A stretch of DNA of 64,000 nucleotides from Amylostereum areolatum (GCA_012932865.1 SAXG01000066.1:186001-250000); one strand, 5' to 3'. Counted from the stretch's first letter, positions 1-11,728 are shown. Notes: generated from the sequence alone by a model not told the origin. Translations and numbers: made by a program.

Positions 1-1257
1 CGGAATAGGGGTGAATTTCCGCCCTGCCTATTGACTGCAAAGTAAGCCGGATGCCACCAGAATGATACCTGACGACACACCTTTCGGAACAGAAAGAAAT
101 GCGGTGAGGGTAACGGAGTTACGGTGGGCGCGGCGGACGTTGTTGTGGACGTTCCCCACAGATTGATACAGCGGGTAGTAATCGTTTTGCCCCGTGGCGA
201 CCGAGACGGTCGTCTTGTCGCTGCCGGAGATGATGGGCACGAACATGCCGCCGTGAGTTTGCGGATCTGCCGCAATATCATCCTGTACGCCGAGACGTCA
301 AGTTAGATGTAGACCCGCCGATAGAAAACGGAAACAGCATACACATTGTTTCCATGCCCAATTTGCGGACATGAAATCCTTGAAAGTTCTCTTGCGGGGC
401 TCTTCTCCGTCCTGGGGGTTGGTGAACTCGCGATAAGGTGCAGAGTCCCACTCGCCGTTGAAATCGGGGTTGGATATGTGTTGCCACGCGATGGTGAGAG
501 GATTCCGAGTCCACACCTCGAACTCCTCATCCATCCATTTGGGAACATTCTCCGCTGGCCGCTCTCCCTCATAGCGCACGATGAAGCACTGCCATGGCGC
601 ATCTCCCGCCCCGATCGCATCAATTGCATCCTCCATCGCGCGGTTGGTTGCGAAAGGCGGTCCTTTCTCCCGATCTCCACCACTAACCATGAGACATAAC
701 GCCGCAAGGATTTGAAAGAGTTGGTCAATGCGGTGTTTCCCCAGCTGGACCTCCGTGAAGCAAAAGTCCGTCAGCTCATAGCCAAGGCGGTCGCCAAACG
801 GGGTCCAGTCATCCGGTCGGTTGTCTTTCGGTGGAGGCGGAGTGTCGGGGGGAAGGTCTTGTCCATGGGCATCACACGGAGTACCTACATTGCTAAGTTA
901 GAGAAAGTAGAAGGGCTGTGAAATGAATCGCGCACCATCGAGAATGGGGTGATACACCCTATCACGTCCAGGCAGATCACTGTCGTTATCGATGTCGTCT
1001 TGAGGGCCGATGTCGTCGTGGTCGTGCGGTCCTTCAAACATCGCTTCGAACTCGTCGTACATGTCGTCATCGTTGTCGTCGTCGCCATGGGAAAAAGGAC
1101 CTTGGGGTGGTGGTTCGTTGCCTTCGTCGGAGTCCTCCGCATTGGAGTCGTTGAAGGTTAAGTGCATCGTGTTCTTGTGTCTGGTAAGCCCGGAGAGAGA
1201 AGTAAAATCGGAACGGCTGCATGTTGAACAGGTGTAGCGGTTGTAATTGTAAGACAT
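1..1257 (-). CDS. Plavaka-type DNA transposase, 5' part (runs off the left edge)
   Basis: N-terminal half of a transposase on the minus strand. Exon 1 (1257-936) opens with a C2H2 finger (CSTCSR ... HKNTMH) and an acidic stretch, ending in YHPILDG. A short GT-AG intron (885-935) leads in frame to TPCD..G..LPPDTPPPP and DWTPFGDRL, a layout I associate with the Plavaka branch of CMC/CACTA-like transposons in basidiomycetes. Exon 2 (884-343) carries PWQCFIVRYEGE, NPDFNGEWDSAPYREF and FMSANWAWKQ. After a second intron (283-342) exon 3 carries GGMFVPIISGSDKTTVSVA and GNVHNNVRRAHRN. The frame is open through all three exons, so the visible part is not obviously broken. The rest, including the catalytic region, lies outside the window. 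It starts 176 bp from the divergent gene at 1434. Family name is from memory of these motifs. Confidence 0.8.
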
Positions 1258-1433
1258 AGTTGTGCAAGAACGTAGATCTGGAATGTGGGTGGTGAGTGTT
1301 CAGTTTGCGTTGCAAGAGCATGGGCAAATGGACTTACACAACAAAAAACACGCCTCTGCCACGTCAGGGCCTTCTCTTGACCAACACAACTCCTCACGCT
1401 GCATGTCCTCGTCGCCCACCTCCATCTTCAACT

Positions 1434-3869
1434 ATGCCTCCTAAAGCTAAGAAACCCGTCAAAACCTCTACTACCAAGACCACAGAGAGCGCTCCCTGTG
1501 TTCCAACAAAAAAATGTACCGCCCGCAAAGCTTCCTCAACGGTCGAGCCGAAGGTTACCTCTATTAAGAAGCCCATCCCGTTGAAGGTGTTGTCCAGTCC
1601 TGACATTGATGCTGATGACTCGGTCGGCGCCAACGGGCGAGCCAAACGTGGCAGTGGACAAGTGGACTACCATGCCCTTTCTGGGAAAGGGAAACGTAGG
1701 CGAAGTGGTGCAGAAGTTGCCGCTGCAAAGGAGGCAAAGCTCCAAGAAAGTCTTGATGCGGAGGCTGAGCGAGAGGCCCGAATCGACGAGTTCGCTGCCT
1801 TCGAGAGTACGGCTGAAGAACGGCATGCCAAGGAAAAGAGTGAGGCCGGAGACCCCCCCATCGTGTTCCGATCCAAAGTCACCCGTACGCCGCATTATTT
1901 GGGATCTTCAGATGATGAGGATGGCGGCGACAACGGTAGCAACGACAATGGTGGCCTGAGCGAAAAGGTGAGGTCTGTTGCACTTTCAGTTCGCAGTTTT
2001 CTCACGACGGCCTTAGGGAGAGTCCTTACCTGAGTATGAGGGAAGCACAGCGACCACGCCGTACTCCACTGAGGCAGAGGTGTACGACGAAGATGAAACG
2101 GAAGACGATTCGGACGGCGCCCAAGGCGTCAACAGGAAGAAGAAGTCGCGGTCCGTAATTGTGGGGTTTTTCGTCACGCTATCCCTTGCAGGGCTGAATT
2201 ATAGCAACGGTTGTGGGTAGGATTTGGAGCCGGAGAGCGAGGAAGAAACGGCAAGTGTCGACGAAGACACGATGGAGGTCGATGAAGAGGAAAGCAAACC
2301 TGCGCGGCGCGTGAAAAAAGGTGTCCAAGTTCGGAAGGCGGTGGACCGCTCACGCGATGATGCAAAGTTGCTTTCACCTCCCATCATCGAGTCCCCTTCC
2401 ACCGCAAGCTTGCCCCTTGGTCGAAAACGTGCAGGGACCGCAACAAAGAACCCAAGGTAAGTATTATCTACGGTTCATTGCAAAATTGATCACTTACATC
2501 GTCATTGTCGTAGCGAATCCTCCGCGAAAAAGACTAAGAAGGACATGAAAGCGGATGCAGGTGCGCGGCCTGGCTTTGGTCAAGTAAAGCCGGCTGGCAA
2601 ACGTCCCAAGCCTGCTCCGCTTGCATCTTCGGATCAAGATACATCTGACGAAGGGGTTCGCGCTCACTATGGCGGTTTGATCGACGACGACGACGACGAA
2701 GAGCCTGAACGCAACGAAGTCCACGCCTCTCTTAAAGCTGCGAAGGGGACCGGTGAAAAATCGAAGGTACGTACTCGCCGCCTGCCTCTCGAGATCATAC
2801 CCAGTGTGGTTGCCTAGTCCATGGCCAATGTCGGGCCAAAGGTAGCGGCGTCCATCGTCATACGCGAGAAGGCCACAGTCAAGGATGTCTTCAAGCTTTC
2901 CGACCTCCCCGCCGCTCTCCAGAGCCTATGGAATGTCTACCATGCAACACTCATATCATACATTGGCTCTCGCAACGACATGGCCAGCCCATTCATCATC
3001 AACGACGTCCTCGTCATCATCAAGTTAGTTTTCAATCAGGTCTACACTGGCTCGTTCGCATACACGAAGAAAATCGGCCCCAAAGAGGTTGTCTACGAGC
3101 TAGTAAGTACCTTCCCTCTTCGGACACACTATGCTAAATCACACTCTTGTAGTCCCACAATTGCATTCGGAATTGGCGCACGAAGTTTCGCGTACAGAGT
3201 ACCGCTGTCGTCGGTGAATTCTTCAAGAGTTTCAGTGGCCCTCAAGCAATCTGAGATTACGTCGACGGCGTCGTCCCTGAAGACGACGATCTCGACGACA
3301 TCCCCTTAACGTTTCATTGGCGGCAATACGACAAACAGGTAAGTACATTGTCAGTCCCATTTGCATTCTGTTCTAACTTTGCGTAACGCTATCCTAGGGC
3401 AAGAAGGGTAGTTATGAACACCCTTCGACACTGAAAATCTTAGCCACCCACCTTCAAGCAACTGCGTCGGCCAACACAAGCTGGTTTGAAGGACACGACA
3501 GACCGATACAGGCCCTTGTTATGGCCCTCGTTGCGGTGCGTACTGTATTCATATATCATCCTTATCTTTATTGACCTTTTTCAGCACGAGCGCGGCCTCG
3601 GACTGTGGCGGACCGGCTCATGGGACGAGGAGAAGCAGAAGGCCCGGATGAGCGAGGAAAACTGGGGCAACGCCGCCGCCAGCTATTTCACCGCGGTCTC
3701 GACACTGCCAAAAGCGAAGTGGTCCAAGATCATGCAAGGTGCGGAGGTGTACAACTACTCTGCTCGTGCTCGCCGTGGACTGGCCTCCGCTGCCCGTGCT
3801 TCCGGTTCTGGTTCATCGCACAAGGGTAAAGCGCGGGAGGTTGTGGAGCTTTCGGATGACGACGCGTGA
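1434..3869 (+). pseudogene. DUF6532-like basidiomycete protein gene with a premature stop
   Basis: Multi-exon gene beginning MPPKAKKPVKTS. The first ~320 residues are basic then acidic and low-complexity, likely disordered (KGKRRRSG; acidic runs such as IDDDDDEEPE). Introns follow GT-AG rules, e.g. donors at 1968, 2458, 2767 and 3103. From ~2818 a folded domain begins (KDVFKLSDLPAALQSLWN, GPKEVVYEL, NWRTKFRVQS) that resembles the DUF6532-type domain common in agaricomycete expansions; this is a recollection. An in-frame TGA at 3252-3254 interrupts the domain, where CGA (Arg) would fit, but the frame then stays open through FHWRQYDKQ, the next exon and a C-terminal HKGKAREVVELSDDDA tail to 3869. 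It is therefore probably a recently inactivated copy. Function unknown; its divergent position next to the transposase at 1257 may mean it was carried by the same element. Confidence 0.65.
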
Positions 3870-4798
3870 GGCGGTACTGTCCGCTCCCACCAAGGTAAGT
3901 TCCTGTCTCGCTCTGCTTATCTCATTCTAATCTTCATGGTAGCGGCTATATGAACGGTCACGCCGGGAAGGGTCTACGCTGCGTCGGGGATGGGGGATTT
4001 GAATGCCTACGCTATATATATTGTTTCTCGCATGTTGATGACTGTTATGACCGTTATGATACCTACGCCTACCAGATCACGAGTAGTTACATTGTTTCAA
4101 ATGCAACCTGGTTATGATCCAATTGGTGCTTTGCGCATGGGTTTCACATTGTGTTAAGGTTGTGTTGGACATTAACTGCCTGCTAACATGCATTCTGGTT
4201 GAAGATATGTTTGGCAGTAAGTTCTTGTATGCGTTGAATGGAAGTTGGGCACTGGTTATATGTGCATTGACTATATGTTGGGTATGTGTAGCCTGTTGAG
4301 CAATCAGACATGGCCTGGGAGCCTGTTGGCGCATTGGTATGTTTTGATCATTTCGTGGTGTTTCGCGCGTTGTACAACGCTGTAACTAAGAAAAACACGC
4401 CTTAACATGTCGAAACAAACTTCGACAATTTTCTGATGCAGCAGTGCGGAAATTGAGTTGCTGGGTGCTGCTGGAGAGCCGACCCTGATGGACCCAGCTA
4501 TTCCGCTTCCGGAGTTAGTTAGAATAGTCCTGTGCTGTGGATTGGCACGACTGTAGAATACCTTGAAATTCCGGGTCGGAAAAGGCCCGTACCGCTGGGT
4601 AGATGGTGTCCGTGCTCTGCTGTGTCGGCCGGGGTTGCCCCGGATCACTCGGTGTAGGCCCGGCCGTCTAGCCATTGAAAATCGAATGCAGATTCGCGCT
4701 TCCCACCGGTTCTGGTTGGAATAAATCACATCAAATTGATTATTATTAAATATCCCTCAATATTGCTCTCCTCTACGCGGTTGCCTCCCGTTACCACC
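3870..4798. other. Intergenic, no gene seen
   Basis: About 0.9 kb between the decayed gene ending at 3869 and the ORF at 4799. Short frames on both strands look like chance. I see no terminal repeats, RNA gene or strong promoter. Confidence 0.4.
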
Positions 4799-5168
4799 AT
4801 GCCACCCAGCCAGAACCCCAACCCTCCTGGGAATGCCGATGCTACCTTGGCCAGCTTGTGGCCATTGCTGAATGAAGAACAACACAGTTTAGCCATGCAA
4901 AGCACGCATATAGCCATGTACGGAGCAGATGCACCTCAAGGAAATCCATATCCACCTGAGCACCCGCTCGGTCATGGTGCTCCAGACAATGATGCAGATG
5001 AAGATGAAGATGATCAGGGGTGCCGGCGTCGAGATGACAGGCATAGGGGCACTAGAAAGAGAGACAATCGTCAGAATCAGTACTCTCGGCGAGAGCATTC
5101 ACACTCACCTGTGCAGAAGCAACGCCGTACCCGGAGGACTCCATCTAGATCGCTTTCTCGGACCCCTT

Positions 5169-6947
5169 CATCAGGAAAACTCCACTTACTTGACAGTGCC
5201 TTGGGACCCTTGGGCAAGTCACCCAAGGTCCCAAGCTCTAAGTAACATGGCACTTGGCCAAGCCATGTCCCTTTACTTGTCCAAGGTCAGCTATAACTTG
5301 ACCATGCCTTCCTAGGCACTTGAAGGTCCTGTACAATGTCCTTGAGCATACCTTGTCACTCAAGTATTCACGAGTTAGGTCCTTTTGATAGCTTGAGTTC
5401 TGTCTTGAAGAGCCTTGTCAAGACCTTAGATGCACACACATTTCAGGGATGGGAAATCAAATTGTTATTCATAACTACTAAGTACAGGTAGATACTGCTA
5501 GGTACATGTAGAGAGGTACAAGACAAACATGAAGAGAGATTGAGACACCAAGAACCAACACATCAGAATGATATCACTAGCTCCTAACAAATCCTACCAG
5601 CTCTGTGTCAAACAACCTCGAAAAAATATGGAAGCAAGAAGACATACCTTGTTGACAGCTCCGACGAGGACGACAGCGACGGATGACGAAGCTGCAAGCG
5701 TTGGGGGCGACGGAGCCGCAAGCGTCGGAATGACGGAGACGCAAGGCGGGGGCATTGAGGCGGCGGGATGTGAGGATGCCGTCGACACTGGGGGGGTGAC
5801 ACGGGAGTGGGCGCTGGGAACGACGGGCGTCGCTGTGGGAGCGACGAGGGCGTTGGCATTGGGGACGCTGTCTGCACTGCGGGCGACGGGTACGTTGGCG
5901 TTGGGGGGTGACAAGCGCGTGGGTGTTGGGGTGATGAGCGCGTGGGCGTTGGAGGTGACAAGCGCGTTGTCGTTGGCGGATGACGAGGCATTGGCGTCGA
6001 GGGCGTTGGCGCTGGGAGGTGACGAAGGAGTGGGCGCTGGGGACGACGCGTGTCGCCGTGATGAAGCCATCGGCGCTGGGGTCGACGCGCGTGGGCGTTG
6101 CGGGCGACGGGGGGTAACAAGGGCATGGGCGTTGGCGGGTGACGAGGGTGGCGTCGAGGGAGTGGGTGCTGGGGGGAGACGAGGGAGTGGGCGCTGAGGA
6201 TGACGCGCGTCATCGTGATGATGCCGTCGGCACTGGGGGTGACGCGCGTCGGCACTGGGGGTGACGGGCGCATTGGCGTTGAGGGCGACGGGTGTGGGTG
6301 TTGAGGACGACAGGTGTGGGTGTTGAGGGCGACGGGTGTGGCCGTTGAGGACGACGGGGAGAGGAGGGTTGGAGGCGAGGCGGTGACGTGGCCGTTGAGG
6401 CGACGGGAACGCAGGTCTTGAGAACGGTGGGGTGACGAGGGTGTGGTCGAGGGTGACGGGGGCGTGAGGAGAGGGCGACGGCGACGATGACGCCAGCATT
6501 GACGGCGATGACGTTGCCGGTGTTGACGACATTAACATTGCCGGTGTTGGCGACGTTGACGGCGGCGAGGGCGACGACGGCGGTGAAGCCAGGTCCACGA
6601 CGACGACGGTTGTCGTGGTCAAGAACAAGGAGACAACGCGGCGTTGAGCGTTGAGAAAATAGTAGCTCACGTGATTCATCTCGTTCTCGAATTCACCAAG
6701 TCGCGACTCGCGACTTAGCAACTTTCGAGATCAATTCAAGTTTTTGGAATTCATGCAAACTACCTATAAAATGTTCAAGTATATAAGTAAATTAGTAGAT
6801 TTCTAAGGGCCCTTCCAAGTGCTTCCTTTTTCAGTAAGTATGCAAGTATTGTTGTTCCAGTTCCAGTTCTGTCTAAGGGTTGTCCCCAAGTCCAAGCTGC
6901 TGGCTCCAAGTCCAAGTACAGCTCAAGTACTTGGAGTTTTCCTGATG
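5169..6947 (+). mobile_element. Non-autonomous DNA element, copy A (minisatellite-bearing, 2-bp TSD)
   Basis: A 1,779-bp element bounded by inverted repeats starting CATCAGGAAAACTCC on both sides, followed by subterminal CCAAG/CTTGG-rich sequence. It is flanked by a TT target duplication (5167-5168 and 6948-6949). The left ~450 bp matches the right end of copy B (45.38-45.83 kb) in inverse orientation. The right end shares the GTTGAGCG... and CACGTGA stretches with B and C. The centre is a GC-rich minisatellite. No transposase is encoded, so it must be moved in trans. The superfamily is uncertain; the 2-bp duplication and subterminal repeats would suit a CMC/CACTA-related system. Confidence 0.85.
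5690..6560. repeat. GC-rich minisatellite inside element A
   Basis: Degenerate repeats of about 24 bp and related shorter units built on GTGGGCGTTGGGGGTGACG-like sequence. Open frames on either strand (Pro/Thr/Ser or Gly/Ala/Val repeats) are by-products of the repeat, not genes. The same array, reversed, lies in copy B and again in copy C. Confidence 0.8.
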
Positions 6948-6996
6948 TTCTCGCATGCCTTCCACCTCCCCAGGTCCTTATTCTTCATCACATTGA

Positions 6997-8172
6997 TGTT
7001 GTCATGTGAAAAGTGGTTCCTTTCACTTCTAGGCTTGCCGGGTTTTCCTCTTTCCCAGGGGTACCTAGTTGCTCGAGGGAGTGAGATCCAAGCTTGTGTC
7101 TGGAGAACAGATCAGAAAGATCTTTATTCTCCAGATCAGACACCGTTTGGTGCCGAAGATGGGTGTATCAAGTGTACCAATGTAGATGCACTTAATACAA
7201 AAGACTGGTGGTGATTTATTTAACTCGAACCTGATATTGAACAGGCCATGTAGGCTCAAATCAAGCTTGATGAGCGAAGTCTGTGAGATTCCTGATGAAT
7301 ATAACAGACTAAAGTGAGTCGCGAAACCGATTTCCTAAGTGTAGTCGCACACTTAGAAAGACTTAAGAGAACTGAGTAAGAGAGCTAGTAGATGTGGGTT
7401 GCAAAGTGTTTCAAACTTCAACTGACGTGCACTGGGATATACTGGATATATATATTCTAGCTACAAGGGGGGGGCTTTATATACATACACCTTTCATGCT
7501 TAGTAATCCTTGTGGAGACCCATTTGCTGTCTTTGTAATATGCTGACTGGTCTTAAGATCTGTTGACAAGAGCTTAGAAATGCTTATAGAGCATTACTAA
7601 GCATTGTCTGCCTGCATTTACTAAGCATGGGGCTCTTCTGGTTACAGCCAAGCGACATGGAAAAGGGTAGAAAGATATGGAAGGGAGAATTTGAGAAGGC
7701 AGTAGCAAGTTCCGAAGGGAAGATGTAAGGGTAAATAAGGTGTGTTTGGAAGTGGGCAGTGAATGGTACAGCAAACGGAGATAGTGATGTATGAAAAGGA
7801 GATAGCGACGATAAGCAAAGGGGAGCTGGTAGTGGCCACAGAACAACACGGGGTAGTCGAGCAATGTAGGGACTGGAGACAAGCAACATAGATGGGACAA
7901 CGGAAAAGGGTCATTCCGACAGAGTGATATGGGGTAGTAGGTGAGACATGGAGGGCAATAGAAAAGAGGAAGCGGAGAACGTGCCGGCAATAGTAGGAAG
8001 GCAACCGTCTTCCTACTGACCTTACTATTCTTACTTACTGGCCTAGGTACAATCCTTCCCTCCGCCATTTCTCTATGGCTGCGGCCCTTTCCTGCACCTC
8101 ACACGAGATCTGGTAAGCCGACACCTTGCGCGCCTCCGCAATCAGCTTGTAGAGAGACTGCTCTACTGCTTG
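6997..8172. other. Non-coding stretch between element A and the Copia LTR
   Basis: No convincing gene. Around 7094-7144 an imperfect hairpin pairs GTGTCTGGAGAA with TTCTCCAGATCAGACAC. A G9 tract followed by TTTATATA at ~7468-7482 looks like a core-promoter box. A pyrimidine-rich minus-strand frame at 7574-8068 is low-complexity. Parts may be an old LTR, but I cannot define ends. Confidence 0.35.
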
Positions 8173-8644
8173 TGTTGAAGATAGTAATGCGGACGATCTC
8201 TAGCTTCAACTACATTATGTAATATGTGATGGAAGGGAACGGAAGGTTCTGGGAAGAACCGGAACAATATGGAATCGGCTGTGCAAGGCTGTGCGGAGCA
8301 TGTGATTCTTACTGTACGCTTTCACATGAAAGCTGTGGTGGATGACTGAGCGCACTCTTGGCGCTGATTAATTATGCTACACTATGGCACCACTTTCTTA
8401 CGGCTTTTATAATTGGCTCTTATGGCACAGCGGTTTGGGTATATAAGGCTCTCGTATTTCGTCCTGCCTCCTCACTCGAAGTATCCCTTCGACTGAGGTG
8501 AGCAAACCTTTATACCTTCTACTTATTTCTCTATGGCTTACATACCTTACTATAGCGTCTCACTGACTTGGATAAGGTACAATATATTACTCGAAGTATC
8601 CCTTCGACTGAGTGTCTCACTGACTTGGATAAGTCTGTTCAACA
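8173..8644 (+). repeat. 5' LTR of the Copia element
   Basis: A 472-bp candidate LTR starting TGTTGAAG and ending GTTCAACA, with the TGTTGAA/TTCAACA terminal inverted repeat expected of LTRs. A TATATAAG box lies at 8440-8447. The segment ACTCGAAGTATCCCTTCGAC occurs twice (from ~8474 and ~8589) and can fold as a small hairpin (CGAAG...CTTCG). The primer-binding site follows directly at 8645. No second LTR is available for comparison, because the 3' half of the element is missing. Confidence 0.75.
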
Positions 8645-8656
8645 GGTTATGGGCCC
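8645..8656 (+). promoter_or_regulatory. Copia primer-binding site (half-tRNA-iMet type)
   Basis: GGTTATGGGCCC immediately downstream of the LTR. It is complementary to the anticodon stem-loop sequence GGGCCCATAACC of initiator methionine tRNA. Priming by an internal iMet half-tRNA is known for Copia-type elements such as Drosophila copia, so this supports both the LTR boundary and the element class. Confidence 0.8.
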
Positions 8657-9395
8657 TGGCCTATCTATCTAGCCCTCAAGTTGTACAAAGTTCTTCAAAG
8701 GCGAGTAACTTTCATTAGTCCCACTCGCTCCCCAATTTGCTTGGCCCCAGGCCTTGCATTGTGTCCTCACCCTGAAGGGGTAACACGAGCGCGGCGAGGG
8801 AGCCCTGAAGCGGGCAGAAGCCGTTGCGAGTCCTCTTGTCCTCCGTCCCTCTGCGCACTACGATACAGTTTGGCCCATTAGGGGCATGGTCTTTTACTTA
8901 CCCAGGTTGCGTGCGGGCGTTTCGTTCCCAGCCGCCCTGAAGACGTCTTAGGACGTGTAGTGTCGTAGCACCCTGAAACCAAGTGACCTCACTTGAGGAA
9001 GCTGGCAGGAAGGGCCTCTGGCGACGCTCGTGTCGTCGCTAAGCCAGTACATAATTACTATACTTAGGTAATTAGGCAAGCGCTAGGGGGAGCCTAGCGT
9101 GATGCTATAGGTGCTTGTGAATGGTTGGCTGGTGCCCTTAAGTGTGGACCGGTTTAGGTGTCCCAATCCAGAGGGAGGTAGTCAATCCACCCTGGAGCAC
9201 CTGTTACAACTGCGCATCACATACTATAACTGTTCATACAAGTACTATAGGTGCGCATGAACGTCGAGGCAGAGCAGGAACCTTTGGGTTTCTGGTTTAG
9301 AGTACAGACACAGGGGAGGGTTGCTGCCTCTTTGCGACTTTGGGGATCTGGGTCTGACCGCTCCTCAACCCAGATTATCGCCACCAAGACTTATC
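8657..9395 (+). other. Copia 5' leader
   Basis: About 740 bp between primer site and gag start with no long frame. Several short inverted repeats are visible (for example CGCTAGGGGGAGCCTAGCG near 9090), compatible with a structured leader or packaging region. Confidence 0.5.
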
Positions 9396-11308
9396 ATGTC
9401 TTCAAACTTGCTTCCTTCCAGCTTCATCAAACTTGATGCGACGAACTGGAAATCCTGGTCGCGCAACATGCAGGACCTGCCGCAGAGCAGGAAACTGTGG
9501 CACGTCGTCAATGGCCAGAAGCCTCGTTCCTCGACGAGCACAGAGATCACTGGCTTCGAGAAGAAGAAGAAGGATGCAGAAGCCAAGGGTGAACTTACCA
9601 TCCAAATTACATCGGCGCCCAAGTTAGAACTCTCCACTCTCTCTGACAAAGACTACAATGAAGTCAGAGGAGACTGGGAAGACGATGATGATGCAGCCTT
9701 CGGTCTTCTCAAGCTTGCTTGTGTCACTGCTGTGCGCAGCAAGATAGAGTACTGCACATCGTCCTATGGCACCTGGGAGGTCCTGGAGGGGATCTACTCC
9801 GGACCTGGCATCATGACCGCATTCACCAGCTTCGATCTCTACCAACAACATCGCCTCTCCGAGTCGGAGCCCCTTCGTCCTCAAATCGACAAGATGACGG
9901 AGGAGTACAATATCCTAGGCGATAATGGTCTCGGACTATCCGACATGTTCCACGCCTTCGTCGTCCTCAAGGCTCTCCCTGACTCCTTCCAGGAGTTAGT
10001 TCCTGTCATCCTCAACTCCTTCCCTGACATCACCAAGGCAAATTCTGAAGACATCTTTATTCACATCATCGAGGAGGAGTCTCGTCGCAAGGGTAAAGTC
10101 GCTACCCTCGCATTCTCCAAGGCAGGAGGAAAAGGAAAGGGAGGAGGATTCTCATCGTTGTCATCTGCGCAGAATAAAGACAACAAGGACCTCAAATGTT
10201 ACTACTGCGATAAGCCTGGCCCCAAAAGGGCTGAATGTCGCAAGCACAAGAAGGATGAGGAAGAGGCGAAGAAGAAAGGTGGAGGGGGCAGCGGCGGGGG
10301 ACCTACTGTAAATACCTTGCAGGCGTCTTCGTCTTCAGACGCCAATGACATGAAGGTTTCCTGGTATATCGCCCCTGGGCACACCCGTTGGATGTTGGAT
10401 TCTGGCTGTTCACAACATGTGACCCCGCACCGAGGCGATTTCGAGTCGTACACACCGTTAAAGGACTCGCATCCAATAACACTCGGAAATGGCGGCCAGA
10501 TGACCTATATAGGCATTGGCACGGTGCGCGCGGTCTCTGTTGTTGAAGGGAAACAAATGGAGGTTACCCTGGACAAGGTCCTCCATGCCCCTCTCGCTAT
10601 GCACCGGTTCATTTTGGTCGGCATGCTTGAGGAACGGGGTTTCACCATCGAACTCCGTGGGTCTGGCAGACGCACCATTTCAAAGGGAGACACTACTGTG
10701 GGGCACGTCACAAAGCAGGAGAATGTATACTGGATCACGTTACACCCTGCGCCTACAGTAATGGTCAACTCGGTGAAAGCGGACAAGGTCAAAATGACTA
10801 CGGCGGACATTATGCACCAACATTTTGGACACGTCTCTCATGGTACACTCACAAAGTTAACACCAGACGTTGTCAAAGGAGTGCACGTTGACCCAGCATC
10901 TCGTCCCTCTGATCACTGCCATGGTTGTCAGATGGGAAAGTCAACGCGGCAAACATTCCCGGTTTCAGAGAAACGCGCTACGCGGGTGTTAGGAAAGATT
11001 CATTCTGACCTAGCAGGACCCATGCGTATAAAATCAATCCAAGGAAATACCTATATGGCTACGTTCCTCGACGATAGTTCGTCTTTCGGTGCTATTTACT
11101 ATCTGAAGGCTAAAAACGAGTTCGTGAAAGCGTTCGAGCACTTCAGAGTGTGGGCCGAAAATCAGACGGGCGAAAAGATAGGAATCTTCCACTCTGATCA
11201 TGGAGGGGAGTTCACTAGTCGGGAACTTGAGGATCGGTTCAAAGAACTGGGAATAGAACATCACATGTCCGTGCCGTACACACCACAACTCAATGGACGA
11301 GCGGAACG
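9396..11308 (+). pseudogene. Copia gag-protease-integrase polyprotein, truncated in integrase
   Basis: Start MSSNLLPSSFIKLDATNW. Order along ~637 residues: Gag; zinc knuckle CYYCDKPGPKRAEC at ~270-283; protease site WMLDSGCSQH at ~340; pre-integrase HHCC region (HQHFGHVSHG, CHGCQMGKS); integrase catalytic core with D (IHSDLAGP), D (FHSDHGGEF) and E (NGRAERV). The frame is open throughout but ends abruptly at 11308, where a chromovirus LTR begins; reverse transcriptase, RNase H and the 3' LTR are absent. In the knuckle the usual CX2CX4HX4C histidine reads proline, so zinc binding by this copy is doubtful. The apparent continuation to 11402 is LTR sequence, not protein. Replication would need reverse transcriptase supplied from elsewhere. 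Confidence 0.88.
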
Positions 11309-11728
11309 TGTCAGAAACACAGTTTATGAGACCGATGAACCACCTAAGTCGCGACAATGGGAGGAGCGAGAAGAAAATAGATTCGAGAGTGCCGGGGTCT
11401 AGGGTAGTGCAACGTGCGCTACAGTACCGTATGACGAGATAGACAGTCTGAGGAAAAGGGAAAAGGGATACTGTCCTTATATACAAGTGGGAACGATGGT
11501 GCAATGCGATGCGATAGTGGTGCGAGCGGGGGAAACAATAAGAAAGGAGTCATGGGGAGGAGGACGGAAGTCCGGAGCAATGATGTCATAGATAAGGATA
11601 CGGAACGCCGTTCGGAAGTCCGGGCAATGACGTCGTTGGAGCATGTGATGCGAAGGAAAGTCATGTGCCATGATGCGTCGCGTGTACAAGGTCTGCAAAC
11701 GAAGAAAGAAATGGAGCGATCCGTGACA
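11309..11728 (-). repeat. Chromovirus LTR 1 (3' LTR)
   Basis: 420 bp; on the minus strand it runs TGTCACGG...TTTCTGACA, with TGTCA/TGACA ends. It differs from LTR 2 at nine positions that I counted, all transitions. The same family is found as a solo LTR at 58696-59115. Confidence 0.92.

Larger units (their letters stand above)
4799..6996 (+). pseudogene. Small SR/acidic ORF split by DNA element A
   Basis: ORF starting MPPSQNPNPPGN with an acidic patch (DNDADEDEDDQG), then Arg/Ser-rich sequence (RREHSHSPVQKQRRTRRTPS, SRSLSRTPS) resembling SR-type low-complexity regions. It is interrupted at 5168 by element A (5169-6947). Collapsing the TT target duplication, the reading frame resumes at 6950 for about 15 codons (Ser/Pro-rich) before TGA at 6994-6996. 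The open continuation suggests a real ORF of ~136 codons before insertion. No family is recognised; protein or chance ORF remains open. Confidence 0.4.

Noticed and set aside
5594..6721. 375-codon minus-strand frame rich in Pro/Ser/Thr and plus-strand Gly/Ala/Val frame
   Set aside because: Produced by the minisatellite of element A; no domain, and the same open frames appear in copies B and C.
7574..8068. 164-codon minus-strand pyrimidine-rich frame
   Set aside because: Low-complexity Leu/Pro/Ser/Tyr sequence without motif, introns or conserved neighbours.
8700..9250. Structured leader as a possible RNA gene
   Set aside because: It has hairpins, but it lies between a Copia primer site and gag and matches no tRNA or rRNA I can recognise.
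11309..11402. Continuation of the Copia frame past 11308
   Set aside because: It is LTR sequence; the identical peptide is readable from the other LTR copies.
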